Counted from the stretch's first letter, positions 25,188-36,804 are shown. The stretch: DNA of 64,000 nt from Alviniconcha marisindica (GCA_018857735.1 JABMCL010000994.1:186501-250500), one strand, 5' to 3'. Notes: a model not told the origin generated them from the sequence alone. Numbers and translations: made by a program.

Positions 25188-26230
25188 CATGGGCCGTGCT
25201 CGTTGCAAATTTTTGCATAAATATTGTATTTATGGGGTGCCGTATGCATTTTGGCCACGTCGCTACACCACTGTATGCAAAATGACTGAACATCGATTGA
25301 ACAAGTTACGGCTCACTGTGGCTGCCATGTCATTCAACACTAGACCTACTTGGAAACTCAGTGTCATCAAAGACCATGCAGCTGATGATCTTCAGTGTCA
25401 TCTCAGCCATGGCCCCACACTCCTTTCCACTGCGCACTACAAGCCCAGTCAATGGAAGGGCAGAATCTGGACAATGATGAAATAAACACGTAAGCTGCCA
25501 TAATTTTGCGGACTATGAGGCAATACTAGTTTTCACCCTTGAGTCTTATCCTTACACCTTATAGTCAGTAGCGCCCTGTCTACAAATGAAATTCACATAC
25601 TTGAAAAAACAACAACATGATTTCAAATCAAATCCTAACGAAACCATATCTGGAAGAATTGGACTCCATATCAGACTGACCAGAAATCATGTACCTTGCC
25701 AAACTGGTAGTGATATTTTCCAGTCAATCGACAGACAACAAGATCCCAGAAATGGGATTTGAACGAGCCAATATGCCTAACCATACTGTCTGTGTATATA
25801 AGCATTTGCTCAAAGATTGAAGATTATGAAACCAAAAACAAAGCGCACAGACACCGAATACGAACGAGAGAAAGTATAGGCAGCCTCAATTTTAACTTCA
25901 TCTTGTTACCAAGTCCCGCGGTAGATGAGAACTGGGGTTACCAGCATATTGTCTGCTGAACAGTTTATCTTCAGAAAATGCTGCTGCATATGACTGAAAC
26001 TTTTTGTGAATGGCAAATTCACTGAACGTTTTCACTTTTCTTTTTTGCACAGTTAGGCTTTCTTTTAACTAGTTTCGTCTGTTCAATTTTAACTTGTGAA
26101 TACAGCTGCAGTCATGTTACTCCATCATTTTTAGCCATTTGTTCACTAATTCTAAGTTATGCTGTACACATATTTTGTACTATGTAATGTTTTGTGTCGG
26201 TTGACGCAAATCTCTAAAAGGCAGTGCAAC
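25188..26230 (+). repeat. Dispersed repeat family B, copy 1
   Basis: About 1 kb collinear with 61375-62240. Shared landmarks: 'gtgccgtatgcattttggcc', 'gtatgcaaaatgac', 'tcaacactagaccta', 'ccagtcaatggaagggc', a 'tata(a/g)tcagtagcgccctgtct'-like phrase, 'ttccagtcaatcgacagac', 'gaaaccaaaaacaaa' and 'ctaagttatgctgtacac'. It also contains 'cggactatgaggc' and 'cttatagtc' phrases, which look like ends of a known kind of animal DNA transposon, but I cannot assign a superfamily. No conserved long frame is present. Confidence 0.8.
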
Positions 26231-27145
26231 CCCTGCTCATTCAAAGGATTTATGAAACATGTCAGTTTTCAAACATGTTTATTAAAATTGCTATAGTGTT
26301 TTATTTAATGAGCAAAACTTAAAATAGGCAACAACTTCATGCAAAGTTTTCTCATTCATAGTGTCCCCACCCCCACTCAACTGTCTGCTAAGACCACTTG
26401 CTGAAGTCACACACTGCATCATTTGTGCACAATACTGTCCATGTATTTAACAATGAAGAACACACTGAACCTGACTGTATAAAAACTGAGACTTGTAAAC
26501 TTTCACTTGCAAGTTTCTGATTTTGCTATGACCTTAAAATCAAGTCACTCTTACTAAAACTGGTACAAATGGGCAACAAGGACTAACATTATGCAAAGTT
26601 TGAAAGTGAACACATACAGAAGACGTGTCCAAAGAAATCATAATGTTACTTTCTGACAGTGGATGGGCAGATGATGAGTAGGCCATTTAAAACTGATCAT
26701 TACATCATGCAAAGATGATTTTTTCGTTTTAAAGCCTGTCATGAATGATGGCAATGTAGCACAAACAGCAAGCTACAGAACCTGTATCAAGACAATGTCA
26801 AATTGGAAGTCAAGCACCCCCCTAGAAACATCTTGTGGATTGTTCACCAGCATAATGCAATACTTCACAAAAATGCTAATGAACAAATTCTTTTATTTTT
26901 GAGAAACAAGAACTAGGCAGACTAGACACAGCAGTATTTGTTTTCATTTTAAAACGATGATTTAAAAATTGCACAAAATGCGCAACTTTGTTGAACACAA
27001 GATACAAATACAAATTATAACCAACACTCCAAAAGTCACCTTAGTTATGAATCATACGCATGCATTTTATGGCAATTTTTACAAACCAGACTTTATCACA
27101 AGACTTTCTGTGTACATTAAATGAAACTGTCACTACAAATGACAA
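26231..27145. other. Noncoding, with diverged dispersed units
   Basis: Phrases 'tatgaccttaaaatcaagtc' (26528-26547) and 'atgcaaagtttgaaag' (26592-26607) belong to the same diverged mollusc repeat type as at 13.7 and 25.05 kb. Nothing coding was recognised. Confidence 0.45.
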
Positions 27146-27149
27146 GAAG

Positions 27150-27420
27150 AGCTGGTCTGGCCCAGCAGTAAGGCATTAGGCTGGTAAGCAGAGGGACCTC
27201 AGTTTGAATCCGCTTCAGCTCTCCTTTCTCTTCAAAAGTTGTTGTCTGACTTGTGACTTTGTCCCTTACTGTTAATGAAACATTAAAATGTCTCTCATTG
27301 CTGCCCATCTTAATACAAGTGTCATTCTAGTGGTGACAGTGTAGTGACAGGTATATAATCCCCCCCCCCCCCCCCCCCCAGCAAACCTTATGGTTTCTGT
27401 GGACATTAAGCACCATGTTT
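27150..27420 (+). mobile_element. tRNA-derived SINE, second family, copy 1
   Basis: The head 'tctggcccagcagtaaggca' resembles an A box, and 'cagtttgaatccgc' a B box, 35 bp apart as in tRNA promoters. The body reads 'tctcctttctcttcaaaa', 'ttaatgaaacattaaaatgtc' and 'tctagtggtgacagtgtagt', then a poly-C tract and a tail with 'tctgtggacattaa'. A second copy with the same order lies at 27543-27800. It is a different family from the SINE at 55.9 kb because the bodies differ. Confidence 0.7.
27360..27379. repeat. Poly-C homopolymer (20)
   Basis: Twenty C in a row inside the SINE copy; the sister copy has the shorter pyrimidine run 'ctccctcttccccca' at the same place, so the tract expanded after insertion. 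Confidence 0.9.
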
Positions 27421-27542
27421 ACTAAATGACAATCAGATCTCAGGTGCTGCGTGAAAGTCAAGGTGAACATCCTGGGCTCCCTATCTCTAATAGTCCATAC
27501 AGTCTCTGTGGACATAAAACGACAATAAACAAACATACAAGT

Positions 27543-27800
27543 GAGCTAATCTGGCCTAACGCTAGGCAGGTAAGCAGAATGACATGTTTGATTCAGCTTT
27601 GGCTCTCCCTTTTCTTCAAAACTTGTGGTTTATGGACACTATCATTGCAACTTTAACCCCGACAATTAAGGAATTAAATGTCTCTTACTTAATGCAGAAT
27701 AATTCTGGTGGTGACTGTGTAGTGTTAGGTAGTCTCCCTCTTCCCCCACCTTGTTGGCTTTTTGTCCCTGCCAGTACCTCTTTGGAGACAACTCAGCCTT
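27543..27800 (+). mobile_element. tRNA-derived SINE, second family, copy 2
   Basis: Collinear with the copy at 27150: 'agctaatctggcctaacgct', 'ggcaggtaagcaga', 'tgtttgattcagctttgg', 'ctctcccttttcttcaaaac', 'attctggtggtgactgtgta'. The B box is degenerate ('tgtttgattcag'), so transcription by RNA polymerase III is unlikely now. The piece between the copies (27428-27540) also ends with 'tctctgtggacataaaacg', a third 3' tail, which suggests several insertions or a local duplication. Confidence 0.65.
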
Positions 27801-29724
27801 AAACAAGTTTAATCAATTAACCAAGCATGTGCGCTTGCACATACAGATCAGTGTCATACATGCTTGAATTCATTGTGGTGTGTGCGTGTGTGTTCCATAT
27901 AATATTTTATGTAAATTGTTTCGGTAGGACTGTGCTCTACATGTGTATAGAATAGCGTATTTAGGTATATCTTATGTATCATGTGAGTGCATTTATGAGA
28001 GCATGATAAATGTACATTATTATTATTACAAATGACATCATGGCCCTCCTCATGCTTTTAGCATCCAAGAAATCCACAACATTCAAGTTCCTGCCATACC
28101 AAGCCCACCAGTGTAATACTGATCATTACACAAGCTCATATTTTTTTAGTGTAACTAAAAAACTTCAATCCAGCTCTCTTTAAAGAACACAGCTCTTATG
28201 ACCAAAGATATTCTTCTGACATTTTTTTTTCTTTCTTTATTTCATAAGGTCTTAACCAAACTATTAAAAAGACACATTCCCCTCTTCACTGGCTTAAAAA
28301 ATAAATAAAAATCTTCGGAGAGGATTCAATTATTTACCAGCAGTACACATAAATGCAAATGTACACAAAGCCAAACTCAAACTGTGCTCTAAATTTTTAA
28401 CTGAAGCTTACTATCTTCCTCTCTTTCCTTCCTCACCCTACCCCAGTTAAGACAAGCTACTTATGTTAATGAAAAAACTACAACTGGCACATTTTTCATG
28501 ACCAATACGACAATGCAATGCACAAATACACTGCCGTTTTTGTTTGTTGTTGTTTGTTTGTTGTTGTTTTGTTTTGTTGTTTTATGTGTGTGTGTTTTTA
28601 GGTTTGTTTGTTTTTACTGTTGTTTTTTTTGTTTTTTGGGGGGGGTACTTTATCTACCAGAAGTTAACAAGCTGCACTTTACCTCAATCAAATCCATGCA
28701 GTATTTGATACTGTTATGTCACACAATTAAAGAAGAAAGTACTCTTCAGTTCTACAAGACTTTTAAGGCATTACTATGAGTACAGTTCACAGCACACTAG
28801 TTGCTCAAAGTACCAAGTGAATGTGTCAAGTTAAATCACAGTAACATTGTAAAAACAGAAAAGACAATTTTGTAACAAAAATAGTACATATCTGCATGCA
28901 ATTGAAGGTATCAGATATTTGCACAAATGTATAAAAATTGACTATAGATAAATATTAATCATCTGACAAAGTGACAAATGCTGAAATTTTGATCCACAAT
29001 GACAAGACTGTATACAGTTTACATTCAATCTACAAAATAGACCTCCCTGCTGATCTTAATACAGCATAAAATCCAAGAGCTTTGGCCATAGCAGACCATG
29101 TCTGTGGACAGGTTGCCATAATGACTAGTATTGGAAAAGTAGGAAAATAAATAACAAACAAAATGGCAGTAGTCAACAATGCAATAAATACTGAGATTGT
29201 CTGCTGGTGAACAGTTTAGGTCTGGTCTGTGTTCATATAAATTAATGCACTGGTTTATCATTCAACAACTGCTTTGAGTATATATCCAAACTGAATAAAT
29301 TACAGGAGAAAATGAAAATGTGAGAATACAAACACAGTGATGAAGCTGTACTCACAACAGTGACATCTTTGGTCAAACATAAATACAAGAGCATAAGCAC
29401 TGAATAATTTCAGTTCATATCTGTCCTCTATGTCTGGTTTTTTGTTTTGTTTTATATATTTTTGTCTTTTTTCTTTTTCGGTTTTGCTTTTTTCACCTAC
29501 CCAGCAGTCAGAGAAATGTTATGAGAATGAAATGCATCACACCATAAACCACTTCTTCTTTTATATTGGAAATTATCACATCTTTTGCTACCTGTTTCCG
29601 CCGAATGCTATTTGATAACAAGACTGCCAAAAGTAGCAAAAAGGTCAACACTGTTATCACAATCAAAGTGAGGGGATGAGGTATCGAATAACCCACAACC
29701 CTGAAAGAAGACCAGTAAAACAAA

Positions 29725-29774
<50 letters not shown>

Positions 29775-30874
29775 CCAACAGCAGCAAACCCCCATGTACT
29801 GGTGGGTTATCTCAACCAACTACATCCGGCACATCTAAAAGGGCACAAATTTACTTTAAAGTTCCATCCTCTGAGAATTAAGGTTAGCAAGTGCACTGCT
29901 GGGTGACTAGATACTCAACCAACAACTGCATGACATGCTACCAGTAAACATCTGGTCAGCCAAGCAGCTAACAATATGGCTTGAATCACTCTTCACATTA
30001 AGGTGTATCAAAGCAGTTTGGCAAGACTGACTTGTGCTGTAAAAACTGCCAATATAATTGTGGTCTGCTTTGAAAATAAAGAAAAGCAGCCTGAACTGGG
30101 ACTAGTAACAAAGGCTTGCAGAAAAGAACTGAAACCAGTGCCATACTTGGACTGCAGTCATCTTCATAAAATTCAAAATGAAAGAAAGAAAATGTAAAAC
30201 TAAGGAAACATACTGTCAATATGGAACTTGGAAGAAATAACCAAAGGAGTTTTAAAATGGATGCGAAAAAGTTTTCTGTGTTCTATTCAGTAACAGGTCC
30301 CCAGCTGTCAATTAAAAAAAAAAAAAAGTTTTTAAAAGCTGCACATTGTAACGTCAATTTTAAGGTTGACATCTCAACATAACATGAACCCAACTGAATA
30401 TATCTTTAAAAAGAAAAAAGAAAAAAAAAGGGCATAATTCTTATTCAGTTTTGCACACAATGCTGATTGCAACACAATTTCTGCATGGATAATAAGCAAC
30501 CAAAGACTACAAAAACTGCATTAAGACAAAATGGGATTGATAATAATATGCCTTCAAAATGAGACTTGTGTAAGGCATACACCATAATCATAAACGGGGC
30601 ACAAGAAGAAAAGAAAGAAAACAACTCACAAAGCTCTGTAATGCAGAGAACTTGAAAAAGCATAATCACAAATCCATCCTCACACAATTAAAAAGCACAA
30701 ACACAATGGCCCCTAATATTTCCTAAGGACAGCTGTGACACCAGCACTTTACCAGCCATAGTGTTTTGTCTATCCATTAGTACCCCAACAATGTGCAAAA
30801 ACAAAAGTTTGCCACCATACACCCATACACACCACTTCTGCATATCCCTGCCTTTTAGGTGAAGACAAAATTAT
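27801..30874 (-). other. Probable CPEB 3' UTR and flank, AT-rich
   Basis: No coding similarity. The sequence directly below the CPEB stop codon on the minus strand must start as 3' UTR; how far it runs cannot be read. It is rich in A and T on the plus strand, with a (CA)n tract at 29729-29770 (TG on the transcript strand), poly-A at 30315-30330, T/G-rich stretches at 28540-28645 and minus-strand AATAAA candidates opposite about 28238 and 26888. CPEB-family mRNAs usually have long regulatory 3' UTRs. Confidence 0.45.
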
Positions 30875-31102
30875 TTAACACCAACGGAAAGGAACAGCAC
30901 GGGGCCTGTCAGCTCCTTCTTTGACGAGTGGCTTGTGGAACTCCCGACCTGGGCGGGAGTGGATCTGAGCCCAGCAGTACTCACAGTAGTACTGCAAGCA
31001 GGTGACATTGGCACAAAAGAAGGGGGCAAACTTGCCAGCACAGCGAGACCCATGACACTCATCACACATCTGGTCATCCAGCACATATGGCTTCACCTCA
31101 AC
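30875..31102 (-). CDS. CPEB2/3/4: CPEB2/3/4-class protein, last coding exon (ZZ zinc domain and C-terminus)
   Basis: This exon encodes 75 residues and a TAA stop. It starts VEVKPYVLDDQMCDECHGSR and ends RAVPFRWC. CPEB proteins bind cytoplasmic polyadenylation elements in mRNA 3' UTRs and control poly(A) tail length and translation in germ cells and neurons. The Cys/His pattern (C-x2-C, C, C-x4-C, C-x2-C, then H and H in IHSRPGREFHKP) is the cross-brace ZZ zinc domain that closes all CPEBs. The wording matches the CPEB2/3/4 (Orb2) class, not CPEB1. The acceptor is seen on the minus strand as 'ctgcag' directly before GTTGAGGTG, phase 0, which joins perfectly to the previous exon ending DIDKR. 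The final residue Cys differs from the Ser or Asn I would expect in vertebrates. The match is essentially certain; which of the three vertebrate paralogues it equals is not meaningful in an invertebrate. Confidence 0.97.
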   Translation of the reverse strand, partial: VEVKPYVLDDQMCDECHGSRCAGKFAPFFCANVTCLQYYCEYCWAQIHSRPGREFHKPLVKEGADRPRAVPFRWC

Positions 31103-31958
31103 CTGCAGCAAATCAGAAAGAATCATCACTGTTAATGTCATACAAATAAAAAGTGCAATGCATTGACTGGTTCACAGGCTACCTGTGGATCCATATTGCA
31201 GGCTCCCCATCTTGCCTTACCTGTGTTCCCAATAATGCACAACTGTGGGTCTATTATGCACATATATTAGTTTTGATGCCTGTGCATCGTGCTGATGCAC
31301 ACATTTACAAAGTGATTCAGACCCTTGTCCATGAGATGGAATAAGAGCTGCAAAGTCCAAAAAGGAAATACCCCACTTGCCTAGTGACATTTCTATTCCC
31401 AATGTTGTTTGTTTCAAAAGACACACCTGCAAGTTCTATTCAAGTGCTGATCATTTGAAATGTCGCTTCCTTTCCCACTGTCTTTCCTGTTTTGGGCTGA
31501 AAACATATCACTACTGTGTGAATGTGTGAATGATAATCTGTATACTTTTTAACAGGCATGCAAAAATGGCATTTTGTAAAATACACATAAAACACCTGAA
31601 TGTATCAGTATTTGATGGATATCTTGGAAACTATTAGACATAAAAGCATGAAATTTAGCACACGTACTTGCCTTCTGTTTCTCTTGTGACATATTCATGG
31701 ATTGTATCATCCAAGTTTCATAATTTGGCTGGACCTACTTTTTTCCTCTCCATATTATGTAGCTAGAAGAGATAGAGTCAGAGAAAGAGTAAATGTGTGC
31801 ATGAGAGAGGTAGGGGGTAGTAAGGGCTTAGAAATTTAGACTCTATTTTGCTTGGATGTGCATGTGTGGGGGACTGTTTTCTATGCTGAAACCTTTTAAT
31901 TTCTGATCTCTTTGCTTAACTGTTACTATATGTACACACTCTCTCTCTTTTACAATAT

Positions 31959-31966
<8 letters not shown>

Positions 31967-32050
<84 letters not shown>
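31967..32050. repeat. (CT)n followed by (CA)n microsatellite
   Basis: About 23 CT units run straight into about 19 CA units. It directly precedes the LINE endonuclease fragment, the usual place for an insertion or truncation junction. Confidence 0.95.
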
Positions 32051-32051
<1 letters not shown>

Positions 32052-32053
<2 letters not shown>

Positions 32054-32610
32054 CCCTTTAGGATACTTAATCTGAAAACTGGAGGACTCGCAGCCAAACT
32101 GGTGAGCAATGATTTTATTGATTATTTGAACACATTCGATTTAACATGCCTAACAGGAACGTTTGTTGACAAAGGATTCAAAATTACTGCCCTAAAAGAG
32201 TTCATATTTTTCATAGCCCCAACCAAGAAACTCAGCAGGCATGGTAGACGTAGTGGAGGAGTAGTGGTTTGCATACAGAAATGTTTTGCACATTTATTTA
32301 GGCAAGTCACTGTGAAGTTTGATAACTTCATCGTGCTTGAAAGCTCCAGTGCTACTAAATATCGACAAAGATTGTTTATTTTCATCTATATTCCACCCTG
32401 TGGTTCACCTGCATATGCACAGACAGCTGATGGTGTAGGAGTGGAGCTAATTGAACAGTGTCTGTGAGACTTTTATAACACAAGAGACAAATTATCAGTC
32501 TTCACATGTGGAGATTTCAATGCTCGGACAAGCCAGGAAAATGGAAGGGGTCCACTTGACAGTGTGTCAGGTAGCAGGGAGGACGAGTGTGTGTTTCAAA
32601 GGTCATTGCA
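32052..32610 (+). pseudogene. LINE endonuclease (EEP-type) fragment
   Basis: Reading frames give ILNLKTGGLAAKL, then FDLTCLTGTFVDKGF, KKLSRHGRRSGGVVVCIQK, IPPCGSPAYAQTADGVGVEL and, after a stop and frameshift at about 32467, VFTCGDFNARTSQENGRG. These are the apurinic-like endonuclease motifs of LINE ORF2, including CGDFNART near the catalytic Asp/Asn; the usual TET is TGT here, so the catalytic Glu is lost. The downstream reverse transcriptase of the same kind of element resumes at about 35040, so this LINE was probably split by later insertions. It nicked target DNA when intact. Confidence 0.85.
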
Positions 32611-33077
32611 AGATTATTATTTATTTATTTTATATATTTTTATAAATAAATCAATAACACATATTGTATATTTTTGAACCCGAAGAACAGTTATTGTAAT
32701 ACAAACTAGTAATTTATGTAATTTACGCACACACAGAGTTTCAGTGGTTGAGAGAGAGAGAGAGAGAGAGAGAGTCATACTTTACTCTACACACAAAAGA
32801 TCAGCAAGTCATAATGGTTGTGTCTCATGCCTTTCCTCTTGGTCTGAAGCAGCAATGCAATATTTCTCTATGACTGCCCTTTGCTTTAATGAGTGGATGA
32901 AAATGTTAACATTTGGTTTTCCCCTTTTGCAGTTTTGATTTGAAAATGTAGAATTTTGCCATCAAAATAATTAGGTCAAACACTCTGTCAGTTTGTGCAT
33001 TTTGGTCAAGGCCAAACAGAATCAAAGGCATATTCAGTTCCACTTGTATGTCCCTACTGATTAGTGCACTGACATCA
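32611..33077. other. Noncoding, AT-rich, with (GA)n
   Basis: AT-rich repeats at 32617-32655 and a (GA)n microsatellite at 32749-32774. No coding sequence recognised. Confidence 0.5.
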
Positions 33078-33365
33078 GACCATTCCGTCTGATTTATCAA
33101 TACCAGGTTAAAGAACAGTATAGAAAAGGAATGGATGAATATAATACAATTTTTTTATTTTTTATAAATGCTTAATGGCAAATACCAGTGCCATATGGCA
33201 GAGAGCTGCACATACCACCTACCAACTATCATCTCCTAGCTGCTCAACAGGAGCCATATCAAGAGGCCTAACTCCCAATAAAAATGTGTGAGGTTTTCGA
33301 AAAAGTCATAAGAATGGACTATCCGCATAAAAATGAACAGATAAAAAGAACAAGAGGGTTATGCA
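33078..33365 (+). repeat. Dispersed repeat family A, copy 2 (partial)
   Basis: Collinear with the second half of 20690-21300 and 53635-54198: 'caataccaggttaaagaaca', 'gtatagaaaaggaatggatg', 'ggcaaataccagtgccatat', 'ccacctaccaactatcatct', 'cctagctgctcaacaggagc'. It lacks the first 250 bp of the family. It sits inside the gap of the split LINE, so it is younger than that LINE or came with the ORF1 copy next to it. Confidence 0.8.
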
Positions 33366-33479
33366 GAAAAACAGGTTTCCAGCACTTCAATAATAGCTCT
33401 TTGTACCATCTTGCGAGTGGAATTATTTCTTCAAAGTTAACTTAAAAACTTCTTAAAAATCACTGAATAATGCAGTAAA

Positions 33480-34960
33480 CCATTATTTCATCTTTAAAGA
33501 ATTGATGACGATTCAATTACGTCATCTGACAGGACAGAGTATTGGTTGGAGAGAACTAGGTTCTTCTCCGCCTTGCTCTGCCTGTCTGGAACTTTTGGCT
33601 TGGGTGGCACCTGGGGCCTGCTGGAAGGAGTGGAGTGCCTGGGGTGCGTAAACCCCTCGACGTCCACCAGGACCCCATCCACCCTCACTTAGTAAGTGAG
33701 CATCTCGAAGATGATGAATCATCTTTCGAGGTCGCGGTTTTTAAGGGACCTGCTGAACCCTTAGGTGCGCTTTTGGAGGGAGCCGCAGAACCTTTAGATG
33801 CCATTTTGTGGGGATTGGCGGAACCCCTAGAGGCCGTTTTGGGGGGATCGGCTGAACCCCTATCCGTCTCTGAAGAACACTTAGCTGACTTGCACAGAAC
33901 CCGGGCGTCGGCCGATACCGTCCTCGGCTTCCCAGAGGAAGCCTGAGTTCAGGTCGATACCAATCCGGGTCCGCCAGAAGAACGCACGTTTGATTCAGTC
34001 GTCCTGAGTGGACGATCTGAAAACACCCAGGTTAATGAGGTTTGACACTGAACAGATTTGGATTCTCTCCTGGTGGAAGCGGCAGCGGCGTAAGTCCTAC
34101 CTCCAGTGATCACAGTCGGCATCTTGGCTTCAACCGTCTGGCTTCCGGAAAGGATATACGTTTCTCAACGCGGACACGTTGAATCTCCTTCTCCTTCTAC
34201 CAGACCGGGCAATCTTTAGCCGATGAAGCGTGGGGACCATTGCAATTTGAGCACAGCTTGGGTCCCTCACATTGACCTCACATTGACCTTCATGCTCATC
34301 TTTTCCACAACCCGTACACTTCGCAGCAACCTTGCAACGTTGGCTCGTGTGTCCAAACTTGTTGCAGTTGAAGCAACGCATAGGGTTAGGAACAAACAAG
34401 GCCACCTTCACCTTTAGATAGCCGACCGTAATCTCTTTCGGGGAGTTCCGGGGAACCAAACGTCAAGAAGAGAGTGTTGGTGGGGATCACCTTCCCCTCC
34501 TTCTTCAGTGTCACTCAGTTCACCCCAACCACACCCTGATCCTTCAGTTCATCCCGGATCTTAACCTCCGACATGTCAGCGAGGTCCCGACATCTGATTA
34601 CTCCCCGAGAGGAGTTCAGGGTCTTGTGAATAGTGACTCTGACTGGTCTGTCGATAAATCTGTTTGTTTCGTAGTAGGTTTTGGGCCTGGGCCCTTTTGC
34701 CACACTCCACCAGGAAAGATCCATCCCTCAACCTCTTAATGCTCTTGAGGGTTCCAGCCACTGCCTGGAAACCCTTCTGAACAGCAAAAGGTGACAGTTT
34801 GCTCAGCGGGAGGTCATCACTAGACAACCCCACGACAAGAAACCTTGGCCAATTGTTACAGTTGTAGAAGCGTTCATTTTCATAGTCCGAGTCCGAGTCC
34901 TGGTCATTGTCCCGTAATCTTTTTTTATTTGTGGGTGCCATGTTATGTTTCTGAAAGATT
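33480..34960 (-). pseudogene. LINE ORF1 (gag-like, CCHC zinc knuckles) without ORF2
   Basis: On the minus strand the frame opens at ATG 34941 (MAPTNKKRLRDNDQDSDSDY), passes a conserved NWPRFLVVG...DDLPLSKLSPFAVQKG block, shifts frame near 34670 to NRFIDRPVRVTIHKTLNSSR and VIRCRDLADMSEVKIRDELK, then shifts again to PKEITVGYLKVKVALFVPNP. Two zinc knuckles follow: CFNCNKFGHTSQRC (CX2CX4HX4C) and CTGCGKDEHEGQC. A Ser/Pro/Ala-rich tail with short repeated phrases leads to SNQYSVLSDD and a stop near 33494. This is the RNA-binding ORF1 protein of an I/Jockey-like LINE. No endonuclease or reverse transcriptase follows; the copy stops at the natural end of ORF1. At least three frameshifts make it a pseudogene. 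Confidence 0.85.
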
Positions 34961-35039
34961 CATTATGTTTTGTCCCCACCCGCCATGATGAGAAGTGAGT
35001 AATGAGCAACATCTTCCACACACTGAAAGTCTAGACTAG

Positions 35040-36800
35040 AAGTGGCTGAATCAATCCGTAAGCTGAAGCAGGGGAAAGCAAGTGGGCTAGATAACGTGTT
35101 AGCTGAAATCAGATGGAGCTCTACTAACTCCTTTTCTTACTTTCAGTGTTAGCTAAAATCAGCTGGAACTCTATTAACTCCTTTTCTTACTGAATACTTT
35201 AACGAAATCTTTTAAAGTGGTTCCTACCCAGATACGTGGACCAGAGCTGTCATTGTGCCCATATGTAAGAAAGGGGAAAACGGGGTTGCAGACAACTACT
35301 GTGGAATTTTGTTACTAAGCCTCTTAGGGAAGTGTTACACTACCATTCTGAATAAGAGATTATATGAGTGGTTGGAAGATAATAACAAAATTGCAGAAAT
35401 GCAAGCAGGTTTTAGAAAAGGATACTCGACATGTTTTTACAGTATATGCCATTACACAAAAAGGTTTGTCCAGACCAGGTGGAAAGCTGTATGTTGCTTT
35501 CATAGACCTGAGAAAAGCATTTGATTTGGTCAGGTGGGACATGCTATTAAACGTGCTATGTAGTGCTGGTATTTCCAACACCTTTATCAATGCAGTGAAA
35601 GCCATTTACAGTAAAGTTTTGTCATGTGTGAGGGTGAATGGCAAATTTACTGGTATGCTGAACTGTCCGCAAGGTCTCAGGCAAGGATGTGTGTTTAGCC
35701 CTACACTGTTTTCTATTGTAATCAATGAAATATCAACAAGCGTAGCAAATGAAGGAAATCACGGCATACAGCTGCTCCCTGGTTTGATTGAACTTTTTAT
35801 TTTGCTCTTCGCTGATGACCTGGAACTCCTGTCATGTTTGCCACATGGACTCCAAGTACAATTTGACTGTGTGCATAGATTATGTATAGAACTTGGGCTG
35901 AACATAAATACTGACAAATCTAAGATTATGGTTTTCAGAAAGGGAGGTTTCCTAGCAAGATACAAACAGTGGTTGATTGATGGAAATCAGCTGGAAATGG
36001 TAAAGAGGTATGTGTATTTAGGTTTTACTTTTACAACATTGATGAGCTTACAGGAAAGCGCCAAACAGCTGGCTTTGAAAGGTAGAAGGGCCCTATTTGA
36101 TGTGTTAAGGCTACACAGCTGATTGGAACAAATGACTCGCAACACCTTTTTCAAGATATCTGACTCAAAAATCCAGCCCATTCTTTTGTCCTCTAATGAA
36201 GAGATTTCTCAATGTGGCAGCCCGCACACCAAACAAAATGGTTTAGGGCGAGCGTGGTCGGCACCTTCTGCAGATCAGTTGTTATATCAGAGCAATCAAG
36301 TACTGGTTCTGCTTATTGAAGATGGACTCTGAACACCTGCCAAAGCAAGCTTATTGCATACTGACCAATCTTGACAGTAGGTAAATGCAACTGGGTCTCA
36401 AGCATTAGGTCAGTGTTACAAAGTCTTCGTTTTGGCTACATTTGCATAGCTCAAGGTATCGCAAGAGAAAACTGTTTTCTGTGCATGTTTAAGCAAAGAC
36501 TTACAGATGTGTTCAGGCAGGACTGGATGCCCGGTATCAATTCTAGTGACTGTTTTACCCAGTATCGCAAGTTTAAATCTGTGCTTGAACCAGAGAAGTA
36601 TCTTGACAGCATCTAACAAAAGTGCTTTAGAGATGCACCCATTAGGTTCACATTAGGTATAAGCGATATAAATGTTCACAAAAACCGATACAAAGCAAGT
36701 GATCTTCCTACTGGGAATGACCATCCTTTCTGTCCAGGATTAGAAGAGAACCAAAGCCATTTGTGCTTCAAATGTTCTATGTATAATTAGGTAAGTCCAG
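35040..36800 (+). pseudogene. LINE reverse transcriptase and C-terminal region
   Basis: The element resumes at 35040 with IRKLKQGKASGLDNVLAEI, then, after a 50-bp tandem duplication and frameshifts, TRAVIVPICKKGENGVADNY, EMQAGFRKGYST, and from 35364 a 252-codon frame: LYVAFIDLRKAFDLVRWDML, CPQGLRQGCVFSPTLFSIVI, LFADDLELLSCLPHGLQVQF, INTDKSKIMVFRKGGF, KRYVYLGFTFTTL. Motif C is FADD, so the catalytic residues of palm motifs A and C survive. After 36122 broken frames continue with 'SKIQPILLSSNE', 'EHLPKQAY' and 'LGISDINVHKNRYK', the usual LINE C-terminus, ending near 36800. It is the same LINE class as the endonuclease fragment at 32052, with 2.4 kb of other sequence between. Not functional as a whole because of stops at both ends of the long frame. 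Confidence 0.9.
35096..35196. repeat. 50-bp tandem duplication inside the LINE reverse transcriptase
   Basis: 'gtgttagctgaaatcagatg' at 35096 and 'gtgttagctaaaatcagctg' at 35146 start two near-identical 50-bp units, both ending 'aactccttttcttac'. It shifts the reading frame (50 is not a multiple of three) and is one of the disabling lesions. Confidence 0.95.
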
Positions 36801-36804
36801 CCTC

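Noticed and set aside
31843..32109. Minus-strand frame with Arg-Glu repeats
   Set aside because: Translation of the (CT)n-(CA)n tract.
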